Notes under the pieces: model-generated | The model's database searches: none | What the model was told of the DNA's origin: nothing | The model's input: the letters and a program-made list of their open reading frames with translations, nothing else | Made by a program: the position numbers and the translations under genes | Shown here: piece by piece, positions 58,101 through 64,000 of the stretch | Position numbering within the stretch: the first letter of the stretch is position 1 | Layout: every line of letters begins with the position of its first letter | Assembly (NCBI RefSeq): GCF_029714285.1 | Contig: NZ_CP121662.1 | Span: 248,001 to 312,000 of the forward strand | Direction: 5' to 3' | DNA: 64,000 nucleotides | From: Rhizobium sp. CB3090 | GTDB taxonomy: Bacteria; Pseudomonadota; Alphaproteobacteria; Rhizobiales; Rhizobiaceae

Positions 58101-58766
58101 GGCTGCGGTATCGACGACGAAGAGCAGATGCAGGGCAGGGATTTCCGACAGCTTGCCGACGGCGGCGGGCAGATAGCCGTGGCCGGTTGGGATCGGTCGC
58201 TTGATAAGCCGCTCCGCCTGCGCGCCCGCCATGGTCGTCAACATCCTTGCGGTCTGCGACGTCACGCCCAACGCGTCGAAGCGGGCGGAAGCGGCGATGA
58301 TTTCGCCGTCGCGGCCGATCACGGCCATATGCGTATCGGGATCGTCGAATCCGTCGATCATCCGCTTCGCACTCTCGGTCGCGGCAAGCGGTTTGGATGA
58401 GATTGGGGAGGAGAACAGGACCGCCTCTTCGCCCGCCTGGACCTGGATGATTTCGACCGCGGCGTTGACGACGGCGCGCTGGAAGCCGGAGGCCATGCGG
58501 ATCAGGAAGGTGCGCTGGTCGCCGACCGCACCAAGTCCGCGCGCCGTCGCTTCGATCTGGCGGAAAGAGACATCGCCGGCCTTCGGTCCCTGGTCGAGGA
58601 AATCGTAGATGATATCGTAGCCGAAGAGATTGGCGCCGGCGCCGTTGGCCCAGAGCACGCGATCCATGCCGGTCGAAAACAGCACCATGGCTTCGCCGCG
58701 CGCAAAACGCTCCCGAACGCGGGGGTGCACGGCAATATCAATGAATGGGTACTGAATTGCGGGCAT
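55113..58766 (-). CDS. cbrA: CbrA, PdhS-type cell-cycle sensor kinase
   Basis: A cytosolic histidine kinase of 1217 residues without membrane segments. An N-terminal sensor-like part (about 1-230) is followed by an Ala/Glu/Pro-rich acidic linker with embedded globular segments (about 240-740), a PAS-like region (about 745-830), a second PAS (about 855-970) and the kinase core with FLARVSHEIRTPLNAIIGFS (His near 995) and GDGTGLGLPLTKAMVD. The H-box of the PleC/DivJ/PdhS group indicates control of DivK and thus CtrA. The name rests on its position next to the phasin gene, as cbrA is in S. meliloti. A perfect CtrA box lies upstream. Confidence 0.82.
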   Translation of the reverse strand: MPAIQYPFIDIAVHPRVRERFARGEAMVLFSTGMDRVLWANGAGANLFGYDIIYDFLDQGPKAGDVSFRQIEATARGLGAVGDQRTFLIRMASGFQRAVVNAAVEIIQVQAGEEAVLFSSPISSKPLAATESAKRMIDGFDDPDTHMAVIGRDGEIIAASARFDALGVTSQTARMLTTMAGAQAERLIKRPIPTGHGYLPAAVGKLSEIPALHLLFVVDTAAGNLDPTASLGANTSTASAAGTAIEPEAEEARNELETAAADEIPADAAPAAEVPSPEVIDAVANIEEVEHTAETSGADHEEIHAHTDAVGQDIDTLVTMDGATPEQIEAAAHADELVPEADDDLRPSAGERQAEDAEAGAEPVAAEADIPENDQSEGFTFKRSGRATRFVWRIDAEGRFSEVSREFAEAVGPHATKVTGVAFADIAKHFNLDPDGKIAELLARRDTWSGRTIYWPVENTSLVVPVDLAALPTYTRSREFDGFRGFGVVRLSDAIEDPMKLGLRLDGEDEQEAPTPGIAEEPAAETVAPAIAEEVLQEAAEENVAAEEETARDAGSEATGEPVPTEDEPPALKIAETPNRRESDKVIRLHERRMQTSGGLSLSEQAAFREIARQLDPFGKRAEPPSGEPETVEQSEEVVDISPQPNAADEVLSDAIEAPADDHAAEEPPHAEEQPESVETTQSEPDMPAPSTETETPEENIDPLEVLSTAIPPRMKMRDGLSAEIVDQLPLAILVHAGDRLIHGTPEFLRLTGYESLNDLEHVGGLDALLQRHDLEGKTEQPGTMMVVRADDTLVPVTARLQSIRWEDGTALMLALMPIEKSEAPAPEPVPEEARPERMVEKLAKLQVEIEELRSTLETATDGVVIIGQEGEIRSMNRSASALFNYDDQETRGKPFVMLFAHESQKAVLDYLSGLSGHGVASVLNDGREVIGREASGGFVPLFMTMGRLNSSNGYCAVIRDITQWKRTEEELRNAKRAAETANAHKTDFLARVSHEIRTPLNAIIGFSDMMAGERFGPIGHSRYIEYATDIGRSGRHVLDIVNDLLDISKIEAGEMDLEFASVGLNEAIAEAVSLVQPQANSQRVIIRTALSQAVPNVVADLRSIKQIALNILSNAIRFTPSGGQIVVSTSYEGNGSVVMRIRDTGVGMTRSELEQAMKPFRQVSTNARKRGDGTGLGLPLTKAMVDANRATFSINSAPNEGTLVEITFPSPRVLAN

Positions 58767-58805
58767 GTTCCGACCTGTTTTGCGGGCGTGATCGCCTCTC
58801 TTACT

Positions 58806-58820
58806 TTAACGCTTTATTAA
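58806..58820 (-). promoter_or_regulatory. CtrA box upstream of cbrA
   Basis: TTAACGCTTTATTAA matches the full CtrA consensus TTAA-N7-TTAA without a mismatch. It lies 40-54 bp upstream of the cbrA start codon, where a -35 region would be. CtrA is the cell-cycle master regulator that CbrA itself influences in S. meliloti. Confidence 0.65.
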
Positions 58821-58882
58821 TAACGGCGCCCCGGTTTCAGGTCCAGCGACGGGCCGGGTTTTTAACTGGCAGGGTTAACGTG

Positions 58883-58916
58883 TTGTGCATCGCAAAAAAT
58901 ATGTTGCAATGCACAA
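58883..58916. promoter_or_regulatory. PhaR-like operator before the phasin gene
   Basis: TTGTGCATCGCAA (58883-58895) and TTGCAATGCACAA (58904-58916) are complementary at 12 of 13 positions around an 8-bp spacer. TGCA-rich palindromes are the known targets of PhaR, the PHB-responsive repressor of phasin genes. The right arm overlaps the -35 element. Confidence 0.6.
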
Positions 58917-58932
58917 TAGTTTATATTATATA
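58904..58932 (+). promoter_or_regulatory. phaP promoter
   Basis: TTGCAA (58904-58909) and TATATA (58927-58932) are separated by 17 bp, a good sigma-70 promoter 58 bp before the phasin start. The -35 box is part of the operator palindrome, so binding of the repressor would block RNA polymerase. Confidence 0.65.
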
Positions 58933-58989
58933 AGGCTCAATCAATTCACCAAGGGCGCCTCTGAGGAGGGCCCATATAGGAGCGCTATC

Positions 58990-59439
58990 ATGGCTACTGT
59001 AAAGAAAGACGACGTTTTTTCAACGGCTGCATTCGACCCGTCCAAGCTGTCTGAATCCTTCCGCGACTTCGCCGAAAAGGGCGCTGCACAGTCCAAGGAA
59101 GCCTTCGCCAAGATGAAGACGACCGCCGAAGACGCCGGCAAGACTCTCGAAGCCACCGTGCAGACTGCCCAGGCCGGCTCCGTGGAACTTGGCCTCAAGA
59201 CCATCGACGTGCTGCGCGCCAATGCTGAAAGCTCGCTGGCGCACATGGAAGCTCTGCTTCGCGTCAAGTCTGTCGCCGAACTCTTCGAACTGCAGACCTC
59301 CTTCATCCGCAAGCAGGCTGAAGTAACCGTCGAGCAGGCCAAGTCCATCCAGGAAACCACCAAGAAGGTCGCCGAAAAGCTCGCAAAGCCGGCCAAGGAC
59401 GCTGCCGAAAAGGCCATGTCCTCCTTCAAGGTCGCTTAA
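58990..59439 (+). CDS. phaP: Phasin
   Basis: A 149-residue helical granule-associated protein of the phasin_2 type; Ala/Lys/Glu-rich with heptad-like spacing (KTTAEDAGKTLEATVQTAQA, VAELFELQTSFIRKQAEVTV). Phasins coat polyhydroxybutyrate granules and limit their size. ATG 58990 is preceded by TAGGAGC; the longer frame from 58885 runs through the promoter. It is divergent from cbrA, as in S. meliloti. A 17-bp hairpin terminates it. Confidence 0.93.
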   Translation: MATVKKDDVFSTAAFDPSKLSESFRDFAEKGAAQSKEAFAKMKTTAEDAGKTLEATVQTAQAGSVELGLKTIDVLRANAESSLAHMEALLRVKSVAELFELQTSFIRKQAEVTVEQAKSIQETTKKVAEKLAKPAKDAAEKAMSSFKVA

Positions 59440-59464
59440 TTCTCCAAAAACTTCCCAAGACCGG

Positions 59465-59506
59465 AACGTCCCGTTTTCAGTTGAACACTGGAAACGGGAC
59501 GTTTTA
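59465..59506 (+). terminator. Terminator of phaP
   Basis: AACGTCCCGTTTTCAGT (59465-59481) pairs with ACTGGAAACGGGACGTT (59487-59503) in all but one position, followed by TTAG. The stem is 17 bp long and starts 25 bp after the stop codon. Confidence 0.8.
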
Positions 59507-59665
59507 GATTCGGGCCGACAGAACGCCTTTGGCTGTTTCGTCCGAATGCGATGCGTGTTTTGAAGGCGGGTCATACCCAGCTTTTTCATATTGCAGGGAG
59601 ATAGGACTTGAAATAATTTCAAAGTCCTCGTATGTGACCCCCGTCCCCGCGGCAACGCGGCATGT

Positions 59666-59742
59666 GCGGTTGTAGCTCAGTTGGTTAGAGCGCAGGTTTG
59701 TGGCACCTGAGGTCGGTGGTTCGAGACCACCCAACCGTACCA
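59666..59742 (+). tRNA. tRNA-His (GTG)
   Basis: A full cloverleaf of 77 nt with encoded CCA. The anticodon stem CAGGT/ACCTG encloses loop TTGTGGC, anticodon GTG (59700-59702). The T arm is GGTGG-TTCGAGA-CCACC. The acceptor stem GCGGTTG/CAACCGT has a G-T pair at its end, discriminator A73, and T at position -1: the usual extra G-1 is not encoded. This fits the alphaproteobacterial tRNA-His class, which lacks G-1:C73. Confidence 0.95.
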
Positions 59743-59793
59743 TTTCTCCCTTATCGATCGGACAGAAGCAGGCAGCCGGGCGTTAACCTCAGG

Positions 59794-59940
59794 CTATTTC
59801 TTATCCTCAGGCTTCTTCGCGACATGTCCCGGCGAGATTGGGTCGCTCGCAGGAAAGGTCTCCTCCAGCGCCTCCTCGAGATAGTCGTCCTGCTCCTTGC
59901 GTTCCTTCTCGGTCAGCTTCGGTTTCTTCTTCTCGCTCAT
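59794..59940 (-). CDS. Small conserved protein with EALEETFPASDP motif
   Basis: A 48-residue, highly charged protein from ATG 59940, with AGGGAG as ribosome site. It contains YLEEALEETFPASDPIS, a motif I know from many short uncharacterised proteobacterial proteins. The N-terminal part is Lys/Glu-rich. Function unknown. It lies alone between tRNA-His and the next small gene. Confidence 0.7.
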   Translation of the reverse strand: MSEKKKPKLTEKERKEQDDYLEEALEETFPASDPISPGHVAKKPEDKK

Positions 59941-60230
59941 GATCTTTGCTCCCTGAGATGTTCTTAGGATTCTAGGCCATGGCCGGCTCTTGTCCAGCGC
60001 GGTCGCACCTCCATGCTGTGCCGCGCATCTCTTGCGCTCATCTGGAGATTTCTGGAACGTGATGCATGAGACGATCTTGGCGCGGCCGCGAAAGCCGGCG
60101 TCACGCGCAAATGAAATGGGAACCATGCGTCTGGCCACGGTGTTCACCGATGGCGGTGGGATTTCCTTTGGAACCGTGCCAGCGCGCCGCCGTTCTGTTC
60201 ATATCAACAACGAGACGGAAGGACCTCGCC

Positions 60231-60449
60231 ATGTCCGTGCCACGCGAGCCGATTCCCGAAACGCCACCGATGCCCGGTCCCGGCTGGACGCCGGAGCCGC
60301 CAATAGAGGAGCCGGATCCCGACAGGCTGCCGGATGAAATTCCCGTTCCCAACCCCGATGAGAACGAAGAGCCGCCGAAGCATGCCGAAATAACATGCCT
60401 GAAGGCTGACGGGGCTTCAGAAAAATATCCGCCTTTCCTCGCTCACTAG
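60231..60449 (+). CDS. Small proline-rich protein
   Basis: A 72-residue protein starting at ATG 60231 after GGAAGGACC. One residue in four is proline, in repeats such as PPMPGPGWTPEPPIEEPDPD; the protein is acidic and probably disordered. It overlaps the 3' end of the convergent lysR gene by 33 bp. I do not recognise it; the good ribosome site supports reality. Confidence 0.5.
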   Translation: MSVPREPIPETPPMPGPGWTPEPPIEEPDPDRLPDEIPVPNPDENEEPPKHAEITCLKADGASEKYPPFLAH

Positions 60450-61304
60450 CTCCTGCAGAAAATCCGCGACGGTGCGCACTCGCACCAGATCACGGGCGCT
60501 TTCGTGATAAATGGTCCAGTAGGCGCGTTTGATCGAGATATCGGGAAGGATGCGGATCAGCTCCGGATATTGCCTGGCGATGTAATCGTGCAAGATGCCG
60601 ATGCCGGCGCCGGAGCGCACCGCTTCCGTCTGGCCGATGGAGGTGGAAATTTCGAACGATGCGTCCCAACTCCGCATGATCTCGCCGGAAAAATTCAGCG
60701 AGGCGGTAAAGATCAGGTCTTCGACATAGCCGATGCGCGGGTGCAGTTTCAGCGCCTCGACGCTGTCGGGCAAGCCCGCCTGATCGAGATAGGCCTTGGA
60801 GGCGTAGAGGCCGAGCGTATAGTCCGTCAGCTTGGACGAGATCAGGCGGCCTTGTTCCGGACGTTCCAGCGTGATGGCGATATCCGCCTCGCGCTGCGAT
60901 AGCGAAAAGGAGCGGGGCACCGGCACCAATTGGATACGCAGTTCCGGATAGCGCGCAATCAGCCGACCCAAGCGGGGTGCGAGGAAGGAGACGCCGAAGC
61001 CGTCGGGCGCGCCGATGCGCACCGTGCCGGTAATGGCGCTGTCGAGATGGCCGACGCTCGCCTGCGCGCGCAGCATCTCGGTTTCCATGCGCTCGGCCGC
61101 ATGCAGGAAGATTTCCCCCTCGGAGGTCAGGTCGCAGCCATTGGTGCGGCGCACCAGCAGCCGCGTCTTCAGCCGCTCCTCCAGCGTCGTCACTCGCCGG
61201 GAGAGCGTCGCATGGTTGACCCCAAGCCGTTTCGAGGCCGCAAGGATCTGTCCCGTGCGGGCAACAGCAAGAAACATGCGGACGTCATCCCAATCCATAT
61301 GCAC
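60417..61304 (-). CDS. LysR-family regulator, divergent from mmsA
   Basis: A 295-residue LysR protein with the winged helix DVRMFLAVARTGQILAASKR, followed by LGVNHATLSRRVTTLEERL, and an effector domain (TVRIGAPDGFGVSFLAPRLG). It is divergent from mmsA with 106 bp between the starts, where an inverted pair of TTGTGCA half-sites lies. It is therefore the likely regulator of methylmalonate-semialdehyde dehydrogenase. Starts at 61304 or 61298 are both ATG. Confidence 0.88.
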   Translation of the reverse strand: MHMDWDDVRMFLAVARTGQILAASKRLGVNHATLSRRVTTLEERLKTRLLVRRTNGCDLTSEGEIFLHAAERMETEMLRAQASVGHLDSAITGTVRIGAPDGFGVSFLAPRLGRLIARYPELRIQLVPVPRSFSLSQREADIAITLERPEQGRLISSKLTDYTLGLYASKAYLDQAGLPDSVEALKLHPRIGYVEDLIFTASLNFSGEIMRSWDASFEISTSIGQTEAVRSGAGIGILHDYIARQYPELIRILPDISIKRAYWTIYHESARDLVRVRTVADFLQELVSEERRIFF

Positions 61305-61318
61305 ATCCAGGACTTTAA

Positions 61319-61366
61319 TTTCTGCACAACGGTTGCTTATATCAGCTCATTGATTTGTGCAAATTG
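61319..61366. promoter_or_regulatory. Inverted TTGTGCA half-sites in the lysR-mmsA gap
   Basis: TTTCTGCACAA (61319-61329) and TTGTGCAAATT (61356-61366) are inverted copies of one motif; the second also contains the palindrome ATTTGTGCAAAT (61353-61364). The arrangement suits LysR binding to a recall and an activation site. Confidence 0.45.
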
Positions 61367-61410
61367 AAGTGCGATCCTGTCATCATTCCAGAAAACGAGG
61401 AGGCACATCC

Positions 61411-62907
61411 ATGCAAGAGATCGGTCATTTCATTGGCGGCAAGCGCGTTGCCGGCACCAGCGGCCGCACGAGCAACGTCTATAATCCGGCAACCGGCGAA
61501 GTGCAGGCGACAGTCGCGCTCGCCAGCGTCGAAGAAATCCGCGCAGCCGTCGAAAATGCCAAGGCCGCGCAGCCGAAGTGGGCCGCCACCAATCCGCAGC
61601 GCCGCGCCCGCGTTTTCTTCAAGTTCGTTGAACTCCTGAACCAGCATATGGACGAGCTGGCGGTGATGCTCTCCAAGGAGCACGGCAAGACGGTCGACGA
61701 CTCCAAGGGCGACGTTCTCCGTGGCCTGGAAGTCTGCGAATTCGTCTGCGGCATTCCGCATCTGCAGAAGAGCGAGTTCACCGAAGGCGCCGGCCCGGCG
61801 ATCGACATGTATTCCATCCGCCAGCCGGTTGGTGTCGGCGCCGGCATTACGCCGTTCAATTTCCCGGCCATGATCCCGATGTGGATGTTTGCACCGGCAA
61901 TCGCCTGCGGCAACGCCTTCATCCTGAAGCCGTCCGAGCGTGATCCGTCCGTGCCGCTCCGTCTCGCCGAGCTGATGATCGAAGCCGGTCTGCCGGCAGG
62001 CATCCTGAACGTCATCAACGGCGACAAGGCTGCGGTCGACGCCATTCTGACCGATCCGGATATCGCTGCCGTTTCCTTCGTCGGTTCCACGCCGATCGCC
62101 CGCTATGTCTATGGCACGGCCGCAATGAACGGCAAGCGCGCGCAGTGCTTCGGCGGCGCCAAGAACCATATGATCATCATGCCGGACGCCGATATGGATC
62201 AGGCTGTCAACGCCCTGATGGGCGCTGGCTACGGTTCGGCGGGCGAGCGCTGCATGGCGATCTCCGTTGCCGTTCCGGTGGGCGAAGACACCGCCAATCG
62301 TCTGGTCGAAAAGCTGGTGCCGAAGATCGAATCCCTGCGCATCGGCCCCTACACCGATGACAAGGCCGATATGGGCCCGCTCGTCACCAAGGATGCCTAT
62401 AACCGCGTCAACGGCCTGATCGACCGCGGCGTCGAGGAAGGCGCCAAGCTTGTTGTCGACGGCCGCGGCTTCAAGCTGCAGGGTTACGAGGACGGCTATT
62501 TCGTCGGCGGCACGCTGTTCGACCACGTCAAGCCTGAGATGGATATCTACAAGACCGAGATCTTTGGACCGGTTCTGTCGGTCGTCCGCGCCAAGAACTA
62601 CGAAGAAGCGCTCGACCTGCCGATGAAGCACGAATACGGCAATGGTGTCGCGATCTACACCCGTGACGGCGATGCCGCCCGCGATTTCGCCTCGCGCATC
62701 AACATCGGCATGATCGGCGTCAACGTGCCGATCCCGGTTCCGCTGGCTTACCACTCCTTCGGCGGCTGGAAGGCCTCGAGCTTCGGCGACCTCAACCAGC
62801 ACGGCACGGACTCGATCAAGTTCTGGACCCGCACCAAGACGATCACCGCCCGCTGGCCGTCCGGCATCAAGGGTGGCGCTGAATTCGTCATGCCGACGAT
62901 GAAGTAA
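61411..62907 (+). CDS. mmsA: Methylmalonate-semialdehyde dehydrogenase (CoA-acylating)
   Basis: Converts methylmalonate or malonate semialdehyde to propionyl- or acetyl-CoA in valine and inositol breakdown. The 498-residue enzyme is an aldehyde dehydrogenase of the MmsA/IolA type: PFNFPAMIPMWMFAPAIACG, SFVGSTPIARYVYGTAAMNG, the catalytic Cys in GSAGERCMAISVAVPVG, and INIGMIGVNVPIPVPLAYHS. ATG 61411 has GAGGAGG upstream; the longer frame starts outside the coding region. A strong terminator follows. Confidence 0.95.
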   Translation: MQEIGHFIGGKRVAGTSGRTSNVYNPATGEVQATVALASVEEIRAAVENAKAAQPKWAATNPQRRARVFFKFVELLNQHMDELAVMLSKEHGKTVDDSKGDVLRGLEVCEFVCGIPHLQKSEFTEGAGPAIDMYSIRQPVGVGAGITPFNFPAMIPMWMFAPAIACGNAFILKPSERDPSVPLRLAELMIEAGLPAGILNVINGDKAAVDAILTDPDIAAVSFVGSTPIARYVYGTAAMNGKRAQCFGGAKNHMIIMPDADMDQAVNALMGAGYGSAGERCMAISVAVPVGEDTANRLVEKLVPKIESLRIGPYTDDKADMGPLVTKDAYNRVNGLIDRGVEEGAKLVVDGRGFKLQGYEDGYFVGGTLFDHVKPEMDIYKTEIFGPVLSVVRAKNYEEALDLPMKHEYGNGVAIYTRDGDAARDFASRINIGMIGVNVPIPVPLAYHSFGGWKASSFGDLNQHGTDSIKFWTRTKTITARWPSGIKGGAEFVMPTMK

Positions 62908-62931
62908 CATTCTTCGGTATCGTCTGATACG

Positions 62932-62977
62932 ACCGCCGCCCAATGCCGATTGAGGCAGATTTGGGCGGCGGTTTTTT
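62932..62977 (+). terminator. Terminator of mmsA
   Basis: ACCGCCGCCCAA (62932-62943) pairs perfectly with TTGGGCGGCGGT (62961-62972), followed by a run of T to 62977. Textbook intrinsic terminator. Confidence 0.9.
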
Positions 62978-63061
62978 GTTGCGGTTATTTTCTGCTGAGT
63001 CATCTTGCTGGATGGTGTATTTTGTTTTAGAACAAAACAAGAACAACCGGAGGACGGTGCG

Positions 63062-63409
63062 ATGCCCGTAACCTATCAGATCGACTATCTCGAATTCCCA
63101 TCGACCGACGGGTTGAAGACCCGGCGCTTTTTCGAGGAAGCTTTCGACTGGAGCTTCGTCAGCTACGGACCGACCTATCACGCCATCGAAGCGGCGGGCA
63201 TCGACGCCGGCATCCAGGGCGATGCGGCAGCGGCCACCGACGCACCACTCCCCGTCGTGCGCACGACGGATTTGGAAGCGGCGCAGCGCGCCGTCGAACT
63301 CGCCGGCGGTGTGGTCACACGGCCCGCCTTCGACTTTCCCGGCGGCCGGCGCTTTCACTTCCGCGAGCCGGGCGGCTGCGAGATGGCGGTCTGGGTTTCG
63401 GTGAGCTGA
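63062..63409 (+). CDS. VOC-superfamily (glyoxalase-like) protein
   Basis: A single-chain VOC protein of 115 residues with two beta-alpha-beta-beta-beta modules: IDYLEFPSTDGLKTRRFFEE at the start and FREPGGCEMAVWVSV at the end, where a metal-ligand Glu is usual. Small VOC proteins include lyases and resistance proteins; function cannot be assigned. ATG 63062 follows CCGGAGGACG. Confidence 0.85.
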   Translation: MPVTYQIDYLEFPSTDGLKTRRFFEEAFDWSFVSYGPTYHAIEAAGIDAGIQGDAAAATDAPLPVVRTTDLEAAQRAVELAGGVVTRPAFDFPGGRRFHFREPGGCEMAVWVSVS

Positions 63410-63551
63410 AGGCCCGACCTTTATCTGTTCAAAAATTCGCAGATCGCCATTGATCGAAATCGACGATTATTCCGGCACCGGCGTGCCTGCCGCCCCCGAA
63501 CGCAAGTGGGCGCGGCCGGGCAGGGACGTTCCATATCCCATCAGAATAACG

Positions 63552-63566
63552 TGAATGTAAATTTCA
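63552..63566. promoter_or_regulatory. IRO box upstream of rirA
   Basis: TGAATGTAAATTTCA fits the iron-responsive operator core TGA-N9-TCA recognised by RirA. It lies 10 bp upstream of the -35 element of the rirA promoter, so autoregulation is likely. One match to a short pattern is not proof. Confidence 0.6.
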
Positions 63567-63576
63567 TCTTTTGGAA

Positions 63577-63605
63577 TTGTTCAAAACTACGAAAGGCACT
63601 ATATA
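63577..63605 (+). promoter_or_regulatory. rirA promoter
   Basis: TTGTTC (63577-63582) and TATATA (63600-63605) are 17 bp apart, 44 bp before the rirA start codon. Good agreement with a sigma-70 promoter. Confidence 0.65.
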
Positions 63606-63648
63606 CCAGTCGAACCGTCCTATGCGGCCTTGATTCCAGGAGATTGGC

Positions 63649-64000
63649 ATGCGCTTGACCAAGCAGACCAACTACGCAGTGCGCATGCTGATGTATTGCG
63701 CCGCCAACGAAGGCCACTTGAGCCGCATTCCGGAAATCGCAAAAGCTTACGGTGTTTCCGAGTTGTTTTTGTTCAAGATTTTGCAGCCGCTCACTAAGGC
63801 CGGTCTCGTAGAGACCGTGCGTGGGCGCAATGGCGGCGTGCGTCTCGGCAAGCCGGCGGCCAACATCAGCCTGTTCGATGTCGTCAAGGTGACGGAAGAT
63901 AGTTTCGCGATGGCGGAATGCTTCGAGGAAGGTGTCGTCGAATGCCCGTTGGTCGATAGCTGCGGCCTGAATTCGGCGCTACGCAAGGCGCTCAACGCCT
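63649..64000 (+). CDS. rirA: RirA, Rrf2-family iron regulator (5' part)
   Basis: RirA is the global iron-responsive repressor of rhizobia, an Fe-S protein of the Rrf2 family. The 117 visible residues begin MRLTKQTNYAVRMLMYCAAN and include the helix-turn-helix (IPEIAKAYGVSELFLFKIL) and wing RGRNGGVRLGKPA. The three cluster-binding cysteines are at positions 91, 99 and 105, exactly as in characterised RirA. The gene runs off the window. An IRO box and a good promoter precede it. Confidence 0.96.
   Translation, partial: MRLTKQTNYAVRMLMYCAANEGHLSRIPEIAKAYGVSELFLFKILQPLTKAGLVETVRGRNGGVRLGKPAANISLFDVVKVTEDSFAMAECFEEGVVECPLVDSCGLNSALRKALNA

Noticed and set aside
56997..58400. 467-codon frame opposite cbrA
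   Set aside because: It covers the Glu/Ala-rich linker, where repeated codons leave the antisense frame open.
59666..59742. tRNA-His as an integration site
   Set aside because: No integrase, no repeated tRNA 3' end and no foreign block next to it.

Overview
The window looks like a chromosomal segment of a fast-growing Rhizobium (Rhizobiaceae, Alphaproteobacteria). The evidence is the gene order rem-flgE-flgK-flgL-flaF-flbT-flgD-fliQ-flhA-fliR, the aglR/aglEFGAK cluster next to zwf-pgl-edd, the later order pot - acsA2 - cbrA - phaP - mmsA - rirA (all as I remember them from Sinorhizobium meliloti), two RIME-like intergenic palindromes, and a tRNA-His of the alphaproteobacterial type. All identifications come from reading the sequence and from family knowledge; no database search was run.

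Layout. 1-11.2 kb: end of rem and a compact flagellar operon (hook, hook-filament junction, FlaF/FlbT regulators, hook cap, export gate), ending with four less familiar small genes (a FliJ-like coiled coil, a FlgJ-type rod-binding protein, a FlgN-like and a FliL-like protein) and a hairpin. 11.4-15.3 kb: a WecG/TagA-type glycosyltransferase, a Wzz/GumC-like chain-length protein and folD. 15.4-23.2 kb: alpha-glucoside uptake and hydrolysis (aglR divergent from aglEFGAK) with two palindromic LacI-type operators. 23.3-28.1 kb: a PilZ-like small protein, a RIME, then zwf-pgl-edd on the minus strand (Entner-Doudoroff entry). 28.2-31 kb: puuB/puuA-like putrescine catabolism genes. 31-36.8 kb: a BaiN/HI0933-type flavoprotein, a chemoreceptor with a very long helical ectodomain and a LysR regulator. 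36.9-41 kb: potFGHI-type polyamine ABC transporter. 41-47.4 kb: AsmA-like protein, acetoacetyl-CoA synthetase and a DEAD-box helicase preceded by a strong terminator that implies an sRNA or attenuated leader. 47.4-55.1 kb: accessory insertion with a rhodanese-ChrB/ChrA pair, a methyltransferase, a second ChrA, an EamA exporter with LysR, and a GFA protein. 55.1-64 kb: the very large cell-cycle kinase CbrA, a phasin, tRNA-His, small proteins, LysR/mmsA, a VOC protein and the start of rirA.

How the genes work together. Sugar flow is coherent: Agl imports and splits alpha-glucosides and the zwf-pgl-edd block feeds the glucose into the Entner-Doudoroff route. Polyamines enter by Pot and are degraded by the PuuA/PuuB pair. 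Acetoacetyl-CoA synthetase and phasin belong to the PHB cycle. Regulatory sites visible by eye include twin AglR operators, a perfect CtrA box before cbrA, a PhaR-like operator over the phasin promoter and an IRO box before rirA.

The most unusual structure is at about 49.9-50.03 kb. There a fragment of a chrA 3' end and a fragment of a DEAD-helicase 3' end are joined at a 9-bp microhomology shared by the intact neighbours. It looks like the scar of an old tandem duplication or circle integration at the chromate-resistance insertion.
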